Shown here piece by piece: positions 46,181 through 58,868 of a stretch of 64,000 bases of DNA. Origin of the DNA: Argentina anserina (Eukaryota; Streptophyta; Magnoliopsida; Rosales; Rosaceae). The notes beneath the pieces were generated by a model. That model saw only the letters and a list, made by a program, of their open reading frames with translations. It was not told the origin of the DNA and did no database searches. The stretch is from contig NC_065872.1 in assembly GCF_933775445.1 (NCBI RefSeq), forward strand, positions 19,406,001 to 19,470,000. Direction: 5' to 3'. Each line of letters opens with the position of its first letter. Positions within the stretch are counted from its first letter, which is position 1. Both the position numbers and the translations under genes were made by a program.

Positions 46181-49100
46181 AATTTTTTTTAAGAGGTAGG
46201 GTGGATATGTGCTCTTAAAGAAATGGATGTGGTAAAAGTTCACCATGTATCAGTTTTATAACTCAACCTGTAATAATGGGGTATAAATGTGACTTAAATT
46301 GACTATTCCTTTAAGATTATAATAGATTTTATTATTTTTATTTATAATCATTGGGAGTTTATATTCATACCTCCTAAATTGACACTTGGATCTTATTAGT
46401 TAATAAACCTCCAAATGCTTTTACAAAAGTGTAAAGTCCAAATTGGATCTTCATAATTTTCCCAAAATGCCGATAATCTAATTCAAATAGCTTTTCCTAA
46501 ATGAAATTGGTAATTATTTCTCCTTCAATTTTTTGAAAATCTAAAGATCATAATCTCATCCAATTGATTCAAATATGTTTGATTAGCCTCGTCAAGATTG
46601 TGAAGATGTAGATAATCACAGTACAACAATTTTCAAGTTCTTGACATATATTGTTGATTATAATAAATGCATTCAATCGAGCGAAACGTAAATTAAACTA
46701 ACAAAAAAAAGAAACTAAAAATCCATACTAATTGCATCATTTTTCAAAATTTACGTAAACTTTCACATAATGATCGATTATGAATTATTATATATGGTTC
46801 TTAAACAACAATAAAGTGATTTTTTTTATGTACAAATTCATTTGGTAAGAGGATGTTTTTTATGTATAGTGCGAATTTTGGTAAGGTGAGACAAAAAATG
46901 TGAGATTTTTGTAGTAAGAAAAATATTTTTGGTAAGAAAATATTCTTTTGGTAAGATGTCTTTCTAGTAAATTCATATGCGACCAATACCCATTTAAAGA
47001 TGAAGGTCTAAATACTGGTTTTTGAGATACAAATAGAAGCATCATTTCTTGGGTTGTGATGCGTGTAAATTCTTAAAAAGATTTGGAGATTGTAATATTA
47101 TTGATGTATGAATCTGGATTGCTCTGGGTTGTGTAGTTTGAAAAAAAAAAACAGATAATGCCCAAAAATAAGTATTGAGTTATTAAGTAACAAGAGAACG
47201 TTTTTCCTCAGTATTTTATCAATATGATGATAGCCTCCTACAAGTGCGGGTCAACGACCATATGGTCCATATCCACATTCATCAATATTTTTGTTTCCAT
47301 ACCTACAATTTAGAAATTGTGAATATTTCAATATTAAATTAATGCATATTAACAAAATTTATAAAAGTCTCATAACACATACCTAAGATACTTTTGAATT
47401 ATATTCTCATGAGTTAGGCGCTAATGATATATTTTTTGTTAGAGCTATACAATACGATAACGTTTGTGTTGAACAATGCATGACGAGAGGATACAACTAC
47501 AAACCTACAAACAAGTAACATAGAATTTAGAATTTATTTTTTATAATATTATTGAATTTAATTAAGGGTTGATTTGTGCAATCTCACATTTTATACTCCT
47601 TGCTTAGATACTTTTTTTTTTGGGAAGTTGAAGTGGTTCAAAGAATTAATTTCATGAAAACATCTCATTTCCTAAAGCTCAATGTTAACTTATTTATCCG
47701 TTAGGTTTTTCTAAAAGCTTTATTCACAAAAGTAGTAGTGCTCGTTGATGTGAATCCAGGAAAATCTGACATGCATTAAACGAATGTCATATGTAAAAGT
47801 TACGGCAAGTTAATGTTGTTACCGCTTTTGGAATGGGATATAAATAGGAAAGTTGAAAGAGTTTTCCCAAAAAGTTTTGGAAAGAAGTTGGAACACACAT
47901 GACGACGACTGATGTATGTTAGCTAAAAGGTGTAGACCTCATGTTAGCTAATTATCTTTCCATTATATATCATAGTGAACACTTGCATTGTCCATTAATT
48001 TTACAAGTAGTGTAAAAATTTAGTAACATAACATTCAAGTTGATTGAGTAGCACTTTTGAACCCAATTCTTTAGTTGGTTATTTGTATGATAACTTTGGA
48101 AGTTTCTAATAAGCAATTGCCTTTGGTTTATTGGTGCATATGCTCTTAGACTTTCTCTTGTATGACCACCGGTCTTAGTTATGGGTCTGATGGAATAAAT
48201 CTATTTCCCAAAAAAGAAAAAAAAACATTAAGGGAGCTTCAAAATCTCTCAAACCAACTGTACCCAGCCTTGAGTGTAACTTTTACGTATAACGGTCTAG
48301 ATAGGTATCCTGAGCATATTGGGCTAATTAGAGATTATATGACGTTGCTCGAGTCTCTTCTTGTTGTGAAATGTGCCATCACTTATCATCTTCAGTCGCC
48401 CCTTAATAGAAGAAAAAATAGATTGAGAAGCAATACCAGTTTATGTAAACACTAAACAGTAAGAACTGCACACAAACAATACGAGTTGCATAACAAAAGA
48501 AACATATTGCCAATAAAAATATAACAAGAAGTTAAACATATATCTATATATTCGAATTTCACTCGTTTTAAATTCATGGGAGATTGATTACCCGTCTTTC
48601 CTAATATCAATCACTTGAGGTAAAATAAATTACAAGATTGTGGCCAGGTCCCTTATGGAACTTGCTACACAAAATAACAAGAGGCAAAAAAGTGAGAAAC
48701 TTCATGAATAAACTACCTTTTACTCCTTTAGGTAGACATCATTCACAAAAATCAAGATTTCCCTCGGAGCACCAGCACTGAGGACCTCAGCCTATATTTT
48801 CATACAAATTAAATAGAAGCTCCTTCAACCTTGAAATCCAAGAAAGCAACACTAGTACCTCGGAAACATCAACAGAATTGAAGTCAAATCACTTGACCAC
48901 ATGGTTACTGCTAAAAGGTTGATCATATGCACCCTTACTAAGAATAAGTCTTAACTGAAGGTAACCTCGTATATGCCGTCAATTGTGAGAACTTTACATT
49001 AATGACAGAATCTGAAAGCACACGCACAATAAGGAAAGAAACAAACAATATAGCATGAAGTAAGAACAATCTATATATTACTGGCAGATAATTAACCTGG

Positions 49101-49460
49101 TACAAAATCAGTACTTGTAATCTAATCAATGTTGTTCTTTGAAATACTTCTACTCAGGAAGGTTGTTTCTCGTCAAAATATAAGTTTCCCTCCCTTAAAA
49201 GAGGAAGGCTAAAAGAATGATAACATTCAAATTAATTGTACCCAAGATCCAAAATTTACCATATTTTGGATTCAACTTTGGGGAAAGACCATATAATGCG
49301 TACTTAGCATAGGCTAGAATCCTGACTCTGTGAAGCACCAACTTACTAGAAATAGACCTCAGCAGTGCACTAATATATAGGAAAAAGATACAAAAGTATA
49401 ACAAGTGTGAAAAGTATCACTTTATAAAGAGAGCTGAGGTGGTGCTCTTTTTGAGCTCTT
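46181..49460. other. Unassigned AT-rich intergenic sequence
   Basis: No recognisable gene or transposon boundary. A 97-codon + frame at 48162-48455 (opening MTTGLSYGSDGINLFPKKEK) has no identifiable domain. A TATA-like tataaatag at about 47839 is not followed by a recognisable gene. Confidence 0.4.
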
Positions 49461-50456
49461 TGTCACGTCCCTATTTTGGGAGTGTCAAGAACATCATGCA
49501 TATGTGGGATTTGCTCCAAGATTCAATGTGTGGGAGATATATGGCTGCTCCTTCCGAGGGGTTCAGGCATGCCGACCCGGTTAAATTCGGAGAGCTTGTC
49601 GCTAGTCGAGGACTTAACGTCGAAGAGGCGAGTTGGCCGCCCTACACATAGGTAGGGGTCTGGAGCCAATCCCCTGATGAGCCGAAGGCAGGGCGAAACC
49701 AATGTATTACAACATTGGATAAGGCTGGCTCCATGGGGATGGAGCGCCGCATTGACCAAGTGTGGCAGCCGAATGGCTAGGTCCGTGACAAGTGGTATCA
49801 GAGCCACCTCAACATCACTGTCGTTGTGTTCGCCAAGCGCTCACACATGTCGCCGTGTCCCCAAGATACGGGGGGCTCCGCGGGGGAGTCGAGTAGGCAG
49901 GGTCGCTTCCGGAAGGGAGGACCGGACGAGAAGATCCGTGGCAAGGGCGAGAACAAGATAGATCCGACGCGAAGTCATTGTTGGGTGAGCGATCTTTGGG
50001 AACTCCTTTTTGTCGCTCTAGGCATCGCGGGCGCACAAGGGATATGCGGGCCGCAAGTGAGGATGCTGTGTACGACGATGTACACCAAGTTTGATGGGGG
50101 AGGATGTCACGTCCCTATTTTAGGAGTGTCAATCGTGGGCGTCGCTGGTTAAAAGAACATCATGCATATGTGGGATTTGCTTCAAGATTCAATGTGTGGG
50201 AGATATATGGCTGCTCCTTCCGAGGGGTTCAGGCATGTCGACCCGGTTAAATTCGGAGAGCTTGTCGCTAGTCAAGGACTTAACGTCAAAGAGGCGAGTT
50301 GGCCGCCCTACACATAGGTAGGGGTCTGGAGCCGATCCCGTGATGAGCCCAAGGCAGGGCGAAACCAGTGTATTGCCCCATTAGATAAGGCTGGCTCCAT
50401 GGGGATGGAGCGCCGCATGGACCAAGTGTGGCAGCCGAATGGCTAGGTCCGTGACA
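49461..50456 (+). mobile_element. TRIM: complete miniature LTR retroelement, 996 bp
   Basis: LTRs are 49461-49790 (330 bp) and 50105-50456 (352 bp). Both start TGTCACG and end CGTGACA, a perfect 7-bp terminal inversion. The right LTR has an extra ~22 bp after gagtgtcaa. Two bases after the left LTR is TGGTATCAGAGCC, a canonical initiator-Met tRNA primer binding site (49793-49805). A polypurine tract gatgggggagga (50093-50104) precedes the right LTR. The 314-bp interior has no gag or pol. Flanking tctt on both sides may be a 4-bp target duplication. It must have been mobilised by another element's proteins. Confidence 0.9.
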
Positions 50457-51313
50457 TCTTGCTTTAATTTACTTCTCTCTTCAATTGAAATTCCTTTCCC
50501 AAGAGCTGATGTACTGCAGGGCATGATAAAAGTGTCATTAGCTTGCTCGTTATGTATTAGCTCATAATTTTGGAATCGTCAAACATTCATATTGCAGCGC
50601 GCGCGCACACACACACACACACACTTGTTTACAACATATTGCAGAATATATTGAAATGAGATTCAAATACTTATAAAAGAAGTGCATCTGATAAGTGTCC
50701 ATGATCACACAAAAATTGGGATGATGGTGAAATTAGGAATACATTGGAGTATTTGAAAAATGAGCAAGAATAATGATTCCAATGTTGATTACAAGACATA
50801 CTAAATTATTGGTAGCTTCAGATGAACAGATTACAAAAGTGCAGACTTCTCATGAAAAGTTCTAATTTTCCTGAAAATTTGCAGAAGGGGCATCTGAGAA
50901 GACCCATGCCAATGATATGCTTCAAAACAGGAGATCATATTCTTTTTCATCTCCTCTGCGTATATGTTATTTTATAAAGCATCGGGTACATCGACCAAAG
51001 CAAACATTATTTTACACTACCCACGTGCTAGCAAATTTGAGATGGACCGAATAATTCTTAGTTGAAACTGATATTCTTTGTTGACTGAGCTTTTGCTATG
51101 GCTAAGGGATAGGAGTTACGGTGTTATGATAGTGTACTCTGCTGGTCTCTATTTGTGTAGAGTGAATAGGAGGGAATAACAAAAATTGTGTTGGGTATTT
51201 GTCAACTAAAGTCCTATATATGGACGACCCATTTCTCTTCCTCCTATGTAATAGTCCTAAAACCACCGATGAAATATAAGTATTAAGTTCCAAGCTTCCT
51301 TTGGGCTTCCTTG
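50457..51313. other. Unassigned sequence with a (CA)n microsatellite
   Basis: About 50598-50623 is a gc/ac-alternating microsatellite (gcgcgcgcacacac...). Otherwise only short frames without recognisable domains are present. Confidence 0.5.
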
Positions 51314-51513
51314 TGTTAGGAAAGTAATCTTTCCTTTACATGATCCAAACGTAGGCTATCTTGTATAAAGCTATCACTTATGTATCAATGAAAATCATCA
51401 CTCCAGCCTATTCAGTTCTTCTCTTATCCATGGTATCAAGAGCGGGTTAGATCCAGACTCATCTCTTTTATGCTAAATCTTAATTTCTCGTGTAACATCT
51501 CTCATTCTTCGTC

Positions 51514-52440
51514 ATGGCTGGTGACGATGAGATCCTCAAACCCAACACACCAATTTCCAGTTCGTTAAAAACACCCAAACCTAACATCAAAGATCCATAT
51601 TATCTTCATCCCTCTGATCATATAGGGTTAGTCTTAATCTCTGAAGTCTTGGATGGAAACAATTACAACAATTGGAAAAGGGCTATGCTTCGAGCCCTGA
51701 ATTCCAAGAACAAGCTAGGATTCATCAATGACACAATCAAACCTCCTTCAAAGGAAACTGATTCTGATGGTTATGATACATGGTCACGGGTCAATGACAT
51801 GGTGCAGCAGTGGATTACCAACACAGTCAACCCAGAAATTGTTGATAGCTTGACCTACTACTCTTTGGCTTAAGAGGTATGTGAAGACTTATCTGAAAGT
51901 TTTTCTTAGGGTAATGCTTCTCAAATTTTCGAGATTCAACGAGACATTGCTTTCCACAAGCAAGATCAACAATCAGTTCCAACATACTACACAAAACTAA
52001 AAGACTTTTGGGATGAACTAGCCTTCTACTCAGAGACTCCTAATCACTTACTAGAAGAACAACAGAAGCTCATGTAGTTTCTAATGGGTTTGAATGATAC
52101 TTACAGTGCAATCTGGAGTCAGATCCTCTTGAAGAATCCTTTGCCGACTGTTCACCAACCTTATGTCGATGTTGCCCAAGAAGAGAAGCCGCGTCTCCTC
52201 AGTGTTTCTCATCCAGCCAAGTCCAGCGGTAGTGCGGCTATGGCAGTCTGAAACACTAGCAAGTTCACAAACTAGGAACAAGCTAGTAGATCCAATTTCA
52301 ATCAGGAAATAGGGAATAGATCTGAGTACAATCCCCGACCAAAACACAACTTCAACTCTCAAGACAAACATCGGGGTTCAGGAAGAGGTCGTACTCATTG
52401 TGTGAATTGTGGAGAAGATGGCCATTAGGTTCAGACTTGC
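51514..52440 (+). pseudogene. copia gag, interrupted
   Basis: It starts MAGDDEILKPNTPISSSLKT and continues with the retrotransposon gag core NNYNNWKRAMLRALNSKNKL. An in-frame TAA comes after YYSLA at 51871-51873. In the same frame after the stop come EIQRDIAFHKQDQQSVPTYY and LMGLNDTYSAIWSQIL, again with stops. It ends in a zinc knuckle CVNCGEDGH*VQTC near 52399-52440 whose sixth segment carries a stop. Gag forms the particle that packages the RNA. At least four nonsense changes exclude a working protein. Confidence 0.85.
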
Positions 52441-52699
52441 TTCCATTTGTTTGGTTATTCTCTAGGTCATCCCAAGGAAAAGCAGCATCCACAGTCCCAA
52501 ATCAACCTCCAACTTTTCTGGTTCTCGAGTTCCGTTTGCAAACAACGTTTCTAGCATTGTACATGATCATGATGGGCCCTCAGTCACTCTTTTAGAAGCC
52601 TAATTTAACAAATTTTTGGCTGCTATTAGCAAATTTTCTCCCAGATCCAACTCTCCAGCCGACAGAAGCTCAAAGGCTAACATGGTCACCAAACCAGGT

Positions 52700-54640
52700 T
52701 TGTCTAAGGTTAATTCACACAATTGGATCATCGATAGTGGGGCGACTAATCACATTACATCCTTATCTGAATTATTACACAAGGATAATCATTACTCCTT
52801 GTCACCTGTTTATACCTAGTGGGGATTAATTTAATATCGATACTAAATGGTCAATTCCTTTAAATGACATCTTTTGTCTACATGATGTGTTATATGTGCC
52901 CAAATTTAAAGTTGATTTGTTGTCAGTTAGTCGGATGACGAGAGTCATGCATTGTTCAGTGACTTTAAACCTTATTGGTGTATATTGCAGGATCTGGCTA
53001 CGAAGAGGAAAATTGGTGTGGTTGAAAAACATAATAGATTATATTATTTGACGGCATTGGTGACAGAGAAGTCCATGAACCAACCTTTCCCTTTCACCAC
53101 AAAAAATGCCTGCAACCTTACCATTACCTTCACCAACTTGTGGCACAATCTCTTGGGTCATGTGTCCTCTCCTTGTTTAGGTTTCCTTACAACACATTTC
53201 CTACATTTTCCCATTCAATCCAATAATGCTTGTCATATATGTCCTTTGGCAAAGGAGAATCGTTTACCATTTTGTAATAGTTCAATTTCTTCTGTAAGAC
53301 CTTTTGAAATAATTCATTGTGATATTTGGGGTCGATATCAACATTCATCTATCTCTGGTGCTCATTATTTTCTCACAATCGTTGATGATTATTCTCGATT
53401 TTTTTGGGTTTCCTAATGCATCATAAAAGTGCGGCACACACTCTTATCAAGAACTTCTTTTCTTATGCTCTTACTCAATTTGAGTCTCACATCAAAACCT
53501 TCTATAGTGACAATTGAATATAAGTCTCTTCGGTCTTTCTTTCATGACAATGGGGTTGTTTTCTACCACTCATGCGTTTACTCGCCCCAACAAAATGGAG
53601 TTGTAAAACGTAAGCATCGTCATATACTTCTAGTGGCTCGGGCATTGAAATTTCAAGCTCATCTTCCTCCAAAATTTTGGGGTGAATGTGTTCTTACGGT
53701 ATTCCACATCATCAATAGGCTACGCACACCGATACTTTCCTTCAAAACTCCATTTCAACTTCTTTATTCCAAATCTCCCACCTTTTCCCATCTCCGCGTT
53801 TTTTGGTGTGTAGCTAATGCTACAAATGTTCATCCTTCACATAAATTTGATCAACATGCCATTCGTTCCATTTTCCTCCGGTATCCAATCGGGCAAAAGG
53901 CTTTTAAACTAGATGATTTAGCCACCATAAAGGTTTTTACGAGTCAAGATGTCAAATTTCATGATATAGTTTTGCCTTATGCAGACACAACACTTTTGGG
54001 CCAACAACCCGGCCCAGTCTCTGCTTCGGTTCAACTCGACCCGATTCTCACTCAATCAGATCCATCTTGTGATCTCTTCTCGATTTGGATTCCACTCACC
54101 CAGAACCTACCAAACCTCCATCACCCCGACCTCCTTCACCTCAACCATCATCACCATAGCCTCCATCACCCCAGCCTCCGCCCTCTACCACCTCTTCTCC
54201 ACCATCTCAATCGCCTCCACCACCTCCTCCGCCCCTCCCTGCCCCACTCTGGACTTATGTCCGTCACCCCCCACCACCCAAACTGCCATCTCCCAATCTT
54301 CACGCCACCGAGCAGTAGAACTCAGTCTAACTCGCCGACCCTACTGCGCCTCCACCCACCGACGCCGCCCCTCTCCGTCGCTCTAGTCGCTTCACATGCC
54401 GCCAGATTATATCACCTACACCGTGAGCTTTGTTCACTCCGATCGGTCGCCCACGTTTCTACCTGGTCCTCAGAAGAGAACTCGCTATCCTTTGGCCGAT
54501 TACCTTTTTTATCATCTTTTTTGCCTAAACATCAGACCTTCACAGCTCAAGTCAGTCAAGTCATAGAGCCATGTTCTTATTCTGAGGCGGTTGAGCATCC
54601 AGAATGGCAGAATGCCATGGCTTCTGAATTGCAAGCTCTC
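52700..54640 (+). pseudogene. copia protease and integrase, interrupted
   Basis: The protease active site WIIDSGATNHIT lies near 52728-52763. A GAG-pre-integrase segment follows (LTNLWHNLLGH.. with HICPLAKENRLPF, about 53130-53280). The integrase core then reads PFEIIHCDIWGRYQHSSISG with FLTIVDDYSRFFWV to a stop at 53414, and continues after a frame break at 53429 with VVFYHSCVYSPQQNGVVKRK and AYSPQQNG-type motifs. The 54050-54480 part is a Pro/His/Ser-rich linker. The frame ends at 54643 with QNAMASELQAL, the start of the reverse transcriptase region. Stops and frameshifts inactivate it. Confidence 0.85.
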
Positions 54641-54689
54641 TGAGCTAATGGCACCTAGACTTTAACCACACTTCCAGCCGGCAAGATCC

Positions 54690-56035
54690 CTATTGGTTGC
54701 CGTTTTCGTTTACAAGGTGAAGCTCAAGGCTGATGGTTCTGTTGACAGGTACAAATCTAGATTGGTTGCCAAAGGTTTGACTCAGTTGGACGGTGTTGAT
54801 TATCAGGAAACGTTCTCTTACTGCCAAGATTATTACGGTCTGTTGTGTATTGGCTTTGGCTGTAGCTCGGGGTTGGACATTACACCAGTTAGATGTGAAC
54901 AATGCATTCCTCCATGGTGATTTGATGGAAGAAATTTACATGTCTCCTCCGCCTGGTCTTCGGCGATAGGGGGAGGAGGACCAAGTGTGTCGCATTCACA
55001 AGTCTTTATATGGGTTAAAGCATGCTTCGAGATAGTGGTTCGAGAAATTCTCCAATGCCATATGCTCAGCCGGGTATGTCAATCTAAAGCTGATTATTCA
55101 TTGTTCACTAGAAAACATGGGAATTCTTTTACTACATTTTTGATTTACGTTGATGACATATGGATTACGGGGAATGACTTGAAAGCTATTGCTGCCCTTA
55201 AAGCTTTTCTGCATAGCCAATTTCATCTCAAAGATCTTGGAGACCTAAAGTATTTTCTTGGTATTGAAGTGTCTACTTCAAAACATGGTATCTTTATATG
55301 TCAACGTAAATATGTCCTTGAGATTATTGAAGACACAAGTCTACTAGGTGTTGCTCAGGTAGACACTCCCATGAAAAAAGGCTTGAAATTGTCTAATCAC
55401 AGTGAGTTACTCAAAGACCCCGGCAAGTACAGAAGACTGATTGGCCGTCTTATATACCTCACTGTTTCTCGTCCAGACATCACTTATGCAGTTCATGTCC
55501 TTAGTAGATTCATGAATCAACCAAGAAAAATGCATTGGGGTATTTGAAAGGTGCTCATGGACAAGGTATGTTCTTCTCTTCCATTAGTGATATGAGATTG
55601 AGAGCCTATAGTGACTCAGATTGGGCAGGATGCCCTGTCACACGAAGGTCTATAACATGTTACTTTGTTTTCCTTGGTCCTTCCTTAATCTCTTGGAAGT
55701 CAAAGCTCCAAAAGACCGTATCCTTATCTTCATCAGAGGCCGAGTATCATGCTATGACATGCACATGTTGTGAGTTGACTTGGATACGTTGTTTGCTTAA
55801 AGACTTGGCTCTATTGCTTCACGAACCAGTCTTATTCTTTTGTGATAACAAGGTTGCTTTGCACATAGCAGCTAATCCTGTTTTTCATGAACGGACAAGG
55901 CACATTGAAATGGATTGTCACTATATTAGGGACAAAATCCTGGATGGTTTTGTGATTACAAGACATGTAAACTCTGCTTACAACTTGTCGGTGTTCTCAC
56001 TAAGCCTTTGGCAAAAGATCCTTTTGTTCCTATGA
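54690..56035 (+). pseudogene. copia reverse transcriptase and RNase H, interrupted
   Basis: The reverse transcriptase begins [20 protein letters not shown] and GVDYQETFS near 54710-54820. It is broken by frameshifts around 54840-55080, then carries FLIYVDDIWITGND with the catalytic YVDD at about 55146-55180 and LKDLGDLKYFLGIEV. RNase H (from 55535) has AYSDSDWAGCPVTRRSITCY, SWKSKLQKTVSLSSSEAEYH and ERTRHIEMDCHYIRDKI, retaining the expected acidic residues. A frame break at about 55547 separates it from the reverse transcriptase, and another near 55990 loses the C-terminus. Confidence 0.87.
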
Positions 56036-56429
56036 TTCGCAAGTTGGGAATGCAAAACATCCACTCTCCAACTTGAGGGGGAGTGTTACGAAAGTAATCT
56101 ATCATTCAAGTAGATTGATTGTATTTGAGTTGTATCTTTCCTTTTGTATATTTTAGATTGTAATCAGATCCTAACTTACAGGATCCAAACGTAGGCTATC
56201 TTGTATAAACCTATCATTGTTGTAAATGAAAATCATCTCTTCAGCCTATTCAGTTCTTCTCTTTTACACCTTGTCAAAGAATTTAAGGGTGCTTCCCTTG
56301 ATCCTTTTGTTTTTCTATCAAATTGTTTGATTAATCTTAATGGGATTGCCAATATGAATAAATAATAATTTTCTGTTTTGGTTGATCACAAGACCAGTGA
56401 ATTTTCTGCTTCTTGCGGAGTGTTTAGAT

Positions 56430-56960
56430 TAGGGCTGTAAACGGTTCCAAAACAGCCAAAAATAGGTGGAACCGTAAACCGAACCGTTTTATTTAAACGG
56501 TTCGGTTCTTGTATTTTTCAGAATAGGAACCGTTTGGTTCGGTTCCTAACGGTTCCATGACGGTTCCAGTTTCAAAACGGTTCCAAAAAAATTGTCTTAA
56601 ATTCAAGACTGATGTTAGTTTGAGCATATCTGGTGACAAGAAATGGGGGAAGATTGATAATTCGAGACAAGATAATTTCAAACCAGAGCATAGTCTCTAT
56701 CCTCCACCAAATGAAGTATAACTAGTACTTTAGTTTAAAGCAATTTCTCCCTTTTGCAAACGGTTCTGGTCCCAAAACGGTTCCAAACGGTTCCTATGCA
56801 TTTTAGATTTTAGAACCGAACCGAACCGAACTGTTTTAAAAACGGTTCGGTTCTACTGTATAACTTCATTTTTTTTCTAGGAACTAAACTGAACTGAACT
56901 GCTGTTAAACGGTTCGGTTCCAACGGTTCCTTCAAGAACCGGAACCGATTAATAGCCCTA
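56430..56960. mobile_element. Non-autonomous hAT-type element, 531 bp
   Basis: The ends are tagggctgtaaacgg and ccgattaatagcccta. The 8-bp duplication gtttagat is exact (56422-56429 and 56961-56968). The interior is packed with aaacggttcc/ggttcggttc words in both orientations. No transposase is present. The perfect duplication suggests this is younger than the other hAT derivatives here. Confidence 0.9.
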
Positions 56961-57319
56961 GTTTAGATGGACCTTTTGTCCATATTGTATTGTAATTTCC
57001 TTTTACTTCTATAATAGCATATCGGTATTCCTTGAGAAAAAGTGTTAAAAGACTTAAAGCCTAATAACTCAACCTTTAATTACCATGCATCCCTAAAAGC
57101 AAGATAAGCTCTATTATTTCAGAAGAAAAAATTTACATCCTATGGAAGGTGGTCTGAAGAATCAATATGCATTATAGATAGGTTTACATATCTCATGCTG
57201 CGACCTAAGTAATAAAGATAAAGTTGTACCTTATCCTTGTTGGTGCTAGAATATTAGCTGAATGCCAAGTAGACATTATACATCCGCAAAGTGAATACCA
57301 TCAAGTGTAACCACAATAT

Positions 57320-58170
57320 TAGAATTTAGGCAAAATGTCAATTTGCATCCCAAATTTTATCATAATTATCAGTTTGCACCCCGAACTTGTAATAGAGTCA
57401 ATTTACCTCCTAAATTTGGTAAAAATTGCCGATTTGCATCTTCTCTGTTAAATTTATTGTTTCTCATCCAATTTTAAGTCACAGTTATCTTGTCATTATA
57501 TATTTATTAAATTTTCATAATAAAATAAATGAATAAAATTACTTAAGAGGATGACTTGATACTACATTTTTTTTCGAAATATGTTATTGATTTATATATT
57601 TATTAATTTACGTGATATGATATATTAAAAAAATATTAGAATAATATGAATAAATATATAATAAGATAAAAAAAATTAAAAATAAATGTGTACATATATA
57701 ATTATATATATACATGAGATTTGTCTAAGTCAGTTCCTTCTTTTTATCCAAGTTACTTGGACGTTTTCGAGATTCCCCTGATAACCAACGAATGAGTTAT
57801 TGTGAATTAAAGAAAAACGAAACAATGAGATTATGGAAGTAAATATGCACTATATTTGAAATAGGTGAGTATGTAATTATATAATTTGAAGTATGGTTGA
57901 ATATGTAGAAAAAAGATATAAATTAATAATTTGATTAAAAATATAATCCTCCTTTTAAAAAATATTAAATATAAAATGATAGTCTTACCCCTCATGTGCA
58001 TGGCATGTGACACAAAATTGGATGAAAACAGTTAAACTTAACGGAGGAAGTGCAAATCGGCATATTTTCCTAAAATTATTAGGAGGTACACTGACATAAT
58101 TGCGGTACATGGTGTAAATTAATAATTTCAGCCAAATTTAGGGTGTATTTTGACAATTTTACCTAAAATT
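57320..58170. mobile_element. Fold-back element with ~130-bp inverted arms
   Basis: The left arm starts taggcaaaatgtcaatttgc (about 57326) and continues through cctcctaaat and gccgatttgcatcttc to gttaaattta. The right arm (about 58033-58168) carries the inverse: taaacttaacggaggaagtg through caaatcggca and aggaggtaca to gacaattttaccta. Several indels separate the arms. The AT-rich middle has no gene. It is probably a Mutator-type MITE; the target duplication was not resolved. Confidence 0.7.
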
Positions 58171-58401
58171 GAACATGCTCAGGATGCAAAACCAAATCCA
58201 CTTTTACCGGATTAAATTATTGAACTTTATAATTCTTTAGTATGAGTGGTATCCATGTATCATTTCAAACACAAATTAAAATGGAAACAGTCCGTTAAAC
58301 CTTAAACCTTCATCCGTTTAATAAATATTTTTAGTGCAAAATTGGTTTTTGTCTCCCATATTATTAATCACTTTTTAAAGTAAACTAACAAATAAAATCA
58401 A

Positions 58402-58760
58402 TCACCTGTCAACAGTTCTTCCTGTGAAAATGTCCGGAAAGTATTTAGAATACTTTGCAACACCAAACTGTTCGCCCAAATGCTGTAACATTTTTGAGTC
58501 GAGAAGAATTAAAGCCTTCCACAGTTGACAGTAGTCCAACCTAAATTTATCATTGAGTTGATTGTATATTCCATGATCCAGAAGAACTACATGAGTTTGA
58601 CACAAAATATTCATATGAGATGAACAATAATACAAGCAATTTCCACAATGACCACATATGACCAAGCACTTGGGGATAGCTTTTCTCCACTGATCCTCAC
58701 CCCCCCCCCCCCCCGGTGCCATCTGCAAATGATTTGGGACTCGAATCACGCCACATTTCA
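58402..58760 (-). pseudogene. ABC1/ADCK-type kinase exon fragment
   Basis: The minus-strand frame carries VVLLDHGIYNQLNDKFRLDY, then CQLWKALILLDSK, QHLGEQFGVAKYSKYFPDIF and TGRTVDR, followed by a GT donor at 58401. This matches the catalytic-loop and downstream region of ABC1 (UbiB/AarF) atypical kinases, which in plants act in mitochondria and plastids on quinone or lipid homeostasis; LLDHG is their metal-binding motif. The preceding HCDPH-type catalytic segment appears only as a distorted GHCGNCLYY. A 15-base C run (58700 region) lies in the upstream part. No other exon is seen nearby, so it is a fragment. Confidence 0.72.
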
Positions 58761-58868
58761 TCCTCCATGAAAAATCAACTCTATCGCCATCTCGAGCTCC
58801 TCCGGCGACTTCCCGACGATTCTAGGGTCCAATATAGGTACGAAAATGTCTATAATCGTGTGATGTAC

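Larger units (their letters stand above)
51314..56268 (+). mobile_element. Full-length Ty1/copia retrotransposon, coding-defective
   Basis: The left LTR is 51314-51430 (117 bp) and the right LTR is 56084-56268 (185 bp). An exact 5-bp duplication ccttg (51309-51313 and 56269-56273) flanks them. The primer binding site tggtatcaagagc starts at 51431 and the polypurine tract acttgagggggag ends at 56083. Domain order gag, protease, integrase, reverse transcriptase, RNase H identifies copia. The left LTR lacks about 70 bp present in the right LTR. Confidence 0.93.

Noticed and set aside
49461..50456. Cassandra-type TRIM carrying 5S rRNA promoter sequence
   Set aside because: The LTR was read for 5S-like box A and box C words and none was convincing.
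53429..54643. Independent 404-codon gene
   Set aside because: Its first part is copia integrase (SPQQNG motif) and the rest is the Pro-rich linker; it belongs to the retrotransposon.
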